Assembly (NCBI GenBank): GCA_002380675.1
Contig: DFWB01000143.1
Location: forward strand, 1-9,223
Origin: Akkermansiaceae bacterium UBA4145
GTDB lineage: Bacteria; Verrucomicrobiota; Verrucomicrobiia; Verrucomicrobiales; Akkermansiaceae
Reading direction: 5' to 3'
DNA length: 9,223 bases
Part shown: positions 6,718-9,223 of the stretch, piece after piece
Position numbering within the stretch: the stretch's first letter is position 1
Layout: every line of letters begins with the position of its first letter
The notes under the pieces: model-generated
Told to the model about the DNA's origin: nothing
Database searches by the model: none
What the model saw: the letters and a program-made list of their open reading frames with translations, nothing else
Made by a program: the position numbers and the translations under genes

Positions 6718-8013
6718 ATGCCACTTTTTGCATACAAGGCTCTCAAGAGCGGACAGGTCACCAGTGGTCAGCTAGAAGCGCCAGACCGGCGCGAAGCGCT
6801 TCGGTTGATGGATCGAATGGGGCTGCAGCCAGTGAAGGTGAGTGAGTCTGGTGCCAGTTCAGCGCCTCCGAGCGAAGCTAAGGCGCCCTCTGGTAAAAAG
6901 AAAGGGAAGGGGAACGGAGCCGCCAAGGCTGCTAAGGTAGAGGAAGAGGAGATTCCCGATGGGCCAATCAAGCTCAAGAGGGCAGACGTGGTCATGTTTA
7001 CAGAGGAGCTGAGTGATATGCTTGCTGCAGGGCTGCAGTTGGAGCCTGCTCTGAAGGCAATGGAGGGGCGACAGGAGCTTGGGAATCTCAAGGTTGTATC
7101 ATTGAAGCTGCGCCAGATCGTGCGGGATGGAAATAGCTTCTCGAACGCCCTGAACCGGGTGAGTCCCAGCTTTGGTCCCTTGTATTGCTCTCTTGCTGCC
7201 GCGGGGGAAGCGAGTGGAGCTCTGGATACAATCCTGAAACGTCAGGCGCACTACCTGAAGACTCTGCAGGAGTTGCAGGGACGAGTTACTCTGGCTCTGA
7301 TCTACCCAGCTTTCCTGATGTTTTCGGGGATCATGGTCTCAATCATCTTCGTGACGAAGCTGATCCCTCAGTTGACCGCTCTTCTGGAAAGCACGCCCGG
7401 CGCGGAGATGCCCGCGGGTGCCAAAATCCTGATCGGCCTGAGTGGATTCTTTTCGAAGTTCTGGCCTGTTCTTCTCATTCTGATTCTCGCGGTAGCCGTA
7501 TTTTTCAAAGCATGGAAGGACGCCGAAAAGAACAAGCCCGCATGGGATCGCATTAAGTTGCGTCTCCCGTTGTTCGGGCGCGTGGTCGAGCACAGGTTTT
7601 TTGTGCAGTTTCTTGAGACCATGGCGAATCTCGTTGGTAATGGGCTGCCCCTTCTTCGGGCCCTTCAGTTGACGCGTGACGCCACACCAAACATTCATCA
7701 GAGGGAACATCTGAATGAAATGATAGAGATGGTAGGGGATGGTCGCTCTCTTTCGAAATCGATGATCCGCTCCGGAATCTTCCCCTCCCTGCTCATCGAC
7801 ATGGTAGCTGTGGGAGAGCAAACCGGAAAGATTGATCAGGCCTTGCAGAGGGCGGCGATTCGCTACGACAAGGAGTTAAACAGTTCGCTGCAGCGCATCA
7901 TGGCTCTGATCATGCCGGCAGTTCTGATTATCATGGCACTTTTGATCGGAACGATGGCCTACTTGATGATCACAGCGATCTTCCAGACGATCAACAGTCT
8001 GAGCGGAAAATAG
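6718..8013 (+). CDS. gspF: GspF/PilC-type inner-membrane platform protein
   Basis: Inner-membrane protein that couples the cytoplasmic assembly ATPase to pilus or pseudopilus growth. The 431 residues begin with the family N-terminus MPLFAYKAL, then the small N-terminal domain (DRREALRLMDRMGLQPVKV at 23-41). An unusual low-complexity linker at about 43-80 is rich in Ser, Ala, Lys and Gly and ends in EEEE. Two T2SF domains follow, at about 93-215 and 293-415, each with an FxExLxxMLxxGLxLxxAL-like opening (VMFTEELSDMLAAGLQL and VQFLETMANLVGNGLPL) and a later GExSG/GExTG motif (GEASGAL, GEQTGKI). Membrane helices are predicted at about 192-214, 249-264 and 396-422. It lies 25 bases after the ATPase stop, clearly the same operon. 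No pilT, pilin, secretin or prepilin peptidase gene is in the window, so pilus and type II secretion cannot be told apart. Confidence 0.94.
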   Translation: MPLFAYKALKSGQVTSGQLEAPDRREALRLMDRMGLQPVKVSESGASSAPPSEAKAPSGKKKGKGNGAAKAAKVEEEEIPDGPIKLKRADVVMFTEELSDMLAAGLQLEPALKAMEGRQELGNLKVVSLKLRQIVRDGNSFSNALNRVSPSFGPLYCSLAAAGEASGALDTILKRQAHYLKTLQELQGRVTLALIYPAFLMFSGIMVSIIFVTKLIPQLTALLESTPGAEMPAGAKILIGLSGFFSKFWPVLLILILAVAVFFKAWKDAEKNKPAWDRIKLRLPLFGRVVEHRFFVQFLETMANLVGNGLPLLRALQLTRDATPNIHQREHLNEMIEMVGDGRSLSKSMIRSGIFPSLLIDMVAVGEQTGKIDQALQRAAIRYDKELNSSLQRIMALIMPAVLIIMALLIGTMAYLMITAIFQTINSLSGK

Positions 8014-8036
8014 GACCGGTAAAATTCCGCTCTTTT
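8001..8036 (+). terminator. Intrinsic terminator overlapping the end of the GspF/PilC gene
   Basis: A perfect 8-base inverted repeat, GAGCGGAA (8001-8008) and TTCCGCTC (8025-8032), encloses a 16-base loop containing the palindrome ACCGGT and is followed directly by TTTT (8033-8036). The 5' arm encodes the last residues of the platform protein and its TAG stop (8011-8013) lies in the loop. The T tract runs into the metG stop codon on the other strand. It should end the plus-strand secretion/pilus transcript; on the minus strand the stem is not followed by a T tract, so it serves metG poorly. Confidence 0.7.
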
Positions 8037-9223
8037 CAGGTCTGGTTCTCTTCAAGAACGATTCTTGGAAACACGGGCTTCGCCTTCCCGGTCTGATGTC
8101 CGGCCTTCAGGAGCCCCCAGCTGAGGTCCTCAAGGCGTCCTGTGAAGGACTGCTCCGCGCGCAGCTGGCCACGAATTTTGGCCGATGCATCGGGCAGGAA
8201 AGGGGAGAGAAGGATAGAAAGGTGAAGACAGGATTCGCAGAGATGATACAGGATTGCGGACACACGGTCAGCCTGGGAGTCATCCTTTCTCAGTTCGAAC
8301 GGTGGGTTTTTCTCGATAAACTGATTGCACCGCACGACATGAGAATTGATGGCCTTTAATGCCCCGGGAAGGTCAAAAGCGTCCATGGCTGCGAGATAGG
8401 ATTTGTTAGCGCCCTCCAGTGATGACCTCACGTCCTTACAGGCATCATCATCATATTTCGGCTCGGCAAGCTCGCCGCCGACGAAGCGCTTAGTCATGTT
8501 AATAGACCGGTTCAGGAGGTTGCCGAGATCGTTCGCAAGCTCTGAGTTAAACAGGCTAATGAGGCGATCCAGATCGAAAGCGCTATCTTTCCCGGTGACA
8601 ATATCACGAACGAGGTAGTAACGAACCGCGTCGACCCCAAACCGTTCTGCTAATTCAGCTGGATCTACGACGTTCCCAAGAGACTTCGACATTTTTTCCT
8701 CCGAGCCATCTTCTTCAGGGCCTGCGTTCTTCTTTCGTATGTTCCACCAACCGTGAACCAAAAGCATGGGCATCTGGTCATCGGTGAATCCCATTGCACG
8801 AAGCATACAGGGCCAGTAAATCGCATGGGCAGGGACAAGGATGTCCTTCCCTATAACATGAGCATTCGCTGGCCAGAGGGTGTCGAAATCGGGCAGGGAG
8901 GAGGCCCCATCGCTACGATATCCAGCGAAGGAGATGTAGTTGATCAGGGCATCAAACCACACGTAGGTCACAAAGCCGGTATCGAACGGTAATTCGATGC
9001 CCCAGTGGAGACGGTCCTTTGGGCGAGAGATGCAGAGATCAGTTTCGCTCGCACGCTCGATGGCGTTGAGGACCTCGGCGCGCCGAAATTCAGGGAGGAT
9101 CCCAAGCGCTCCACTCGTCACGGCGGATTTTAACCATTCAGCATGCTCCGAGAGCCGAAAATACCAGTTTTCTTCCTCCAGTTCGACAACCTCACCCCAT
9201 TCCTCACCAAACTGCCCATCCTC
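8036..9223 (-). CDS. metG: Methionyl-tRNA synthetase, C-terminal 395 residues (5' end outside window)
   Basis: Charges tRNA-Met with methionine. The frame stays open to the window edge; a GTG at 9121 is internal, since the residues before it (for example EEENWYFRLSEHAEWLKSAV) are typical MetRS sequence. Seen in order: the end of the connective-peptide region (ENWYFRLS), TYVWFDALINYISFAGY, IGKDILVPAHAIYWPCMLRAMG, HGWW, then the KMSKSLGNVVDP signature (KMSKS at 8681-8695), FGVDAVRYYL and the helical anticodon-binding domain (ELANDLGNLLNR onward). The HIGH motif and Zn-knuckle region lie beyond the window. The protein ends soon after the anticodon-binding domain, so there is no C-terminal Trbp111-like tRNA-binding domain. 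About 11 more residues than usual lie between HGWW and KMSKS. It converges on the GspF/PilC gene with 22 bases between stops. Confidence 0.96.
   Translation of the reverse strand, partial: EDGQFGEEWGEVVELEEENWYFRLSEHAEWLKSAVTSGALGILPEFRRAEVLNAIERASETDLCISRPKDRLHWGIELPFDTGFVTYVWFDALINYISFAGYRSDGASSLPDFDTLWPANAHVIGKDILVPAHAIYWPCMLRAMGFTDDQMPMLLVHGWWNIRKKNAGPEEDGSEEKMSKSLGNVVDPAELAERFGVDAVRYYLVRDIVTGKDSAFDLDRLISLFNSELANDLGNLLNRSINMTKRFVGGELAEPKYDDDACKDVRSSLEGANKSYLAAMDAFDLPGALKAINSHVVRCNQFIEKNPPFELRKDDSQADRVSAILYHLCESCLHLSILLSPFLPDASAKIRGQLRAEQSFTGRLEDLSWGLLKAGHQTGKAKPVFPRIVLEENQT

Noticed and set aside
1..9223. Search for a mobile element, defence island, CRISPR array or biosynthetic cluster
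   Set aside because: No repeats, integrase, transposase, nuclease-helicase pairs or tailoring enzymes are present; all genes have housekeeping or common envelope character.

Overview
The window is a stretch of ordinary bacterial chromosome: eight genes (two cut by the window edges), tightly packed on both strands, with GC content in the mid-50s by eye. I see no phage, insertion sequence, CRISPR array, tRNA, rRNA or integrase. The best taxonomic clue is a lipoprotein that joins a thioredoxin-like fold to an SHD1 domain, a domain I associate mainly with Planctomycetota, Verrucomicrobiota and Lentisphaerota. A small DUF2752 membrane gene preceded by another small membrane protein gene, and a long Na+/H+-antiporter-like protein of a type I associate with Chlamydiae and relatives, fit the same PVC group. 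Verrucomicrobiota is my best guess, but this is inference from gene content.

Layout. 1-504 (+): the last codons of a membrane protein overlap by one base (TAGTG) the GTG start of a DUF2752 protein. 520-2748 (-): a two-gene unit, a 543-residue putative Na+/H+ antiporter followed 6 bases later by riboflavin synthase (ribE); it converges on the DUF2752 gene. 2749-2836: a short divergent promoter region. 2837-4792 (+): the thioredoxin-like/SHD1 lipoprotein, then thioredoxin reductase (trxB). 4793-4970: the longest gap, with a hairpin after trxB and a leader before the next gene. 4971-8013 (+): a GspE/PilB secretion or pilus ATPase and its inner-membrane partner GspF/PilC. 8036-9223 (-): methionyl-tRNA synthetase (metG), whose N-terminal part lies beyond the right edge. 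A hairpin terminator sits between the gspF-like gene and metG and overlaps the gspF stop codon.

How they fit together. The only clear functional unit is the ATPase plus platform protein of a type IV pilus or type II secretion machine. The thioredoxin-like lipoprotein next to trxB suggests a thiol theme, but its active site reads SPLC instead of CxxC, so ordinary disulfide exchange is doubtful. The antiporter-ribE pair and metG look like housekeeping neighbours. Most starts lack a recognisable Shine-Dalgarno sequence. I did not find a convincing new multi-gene system. The points most worth a second look are the altered thioredoxin/SHD1 lipoprotein, the oppositely charged linkers in the ATPase and platform protein, and an insertion next to the KMSKS loop of MetRS.
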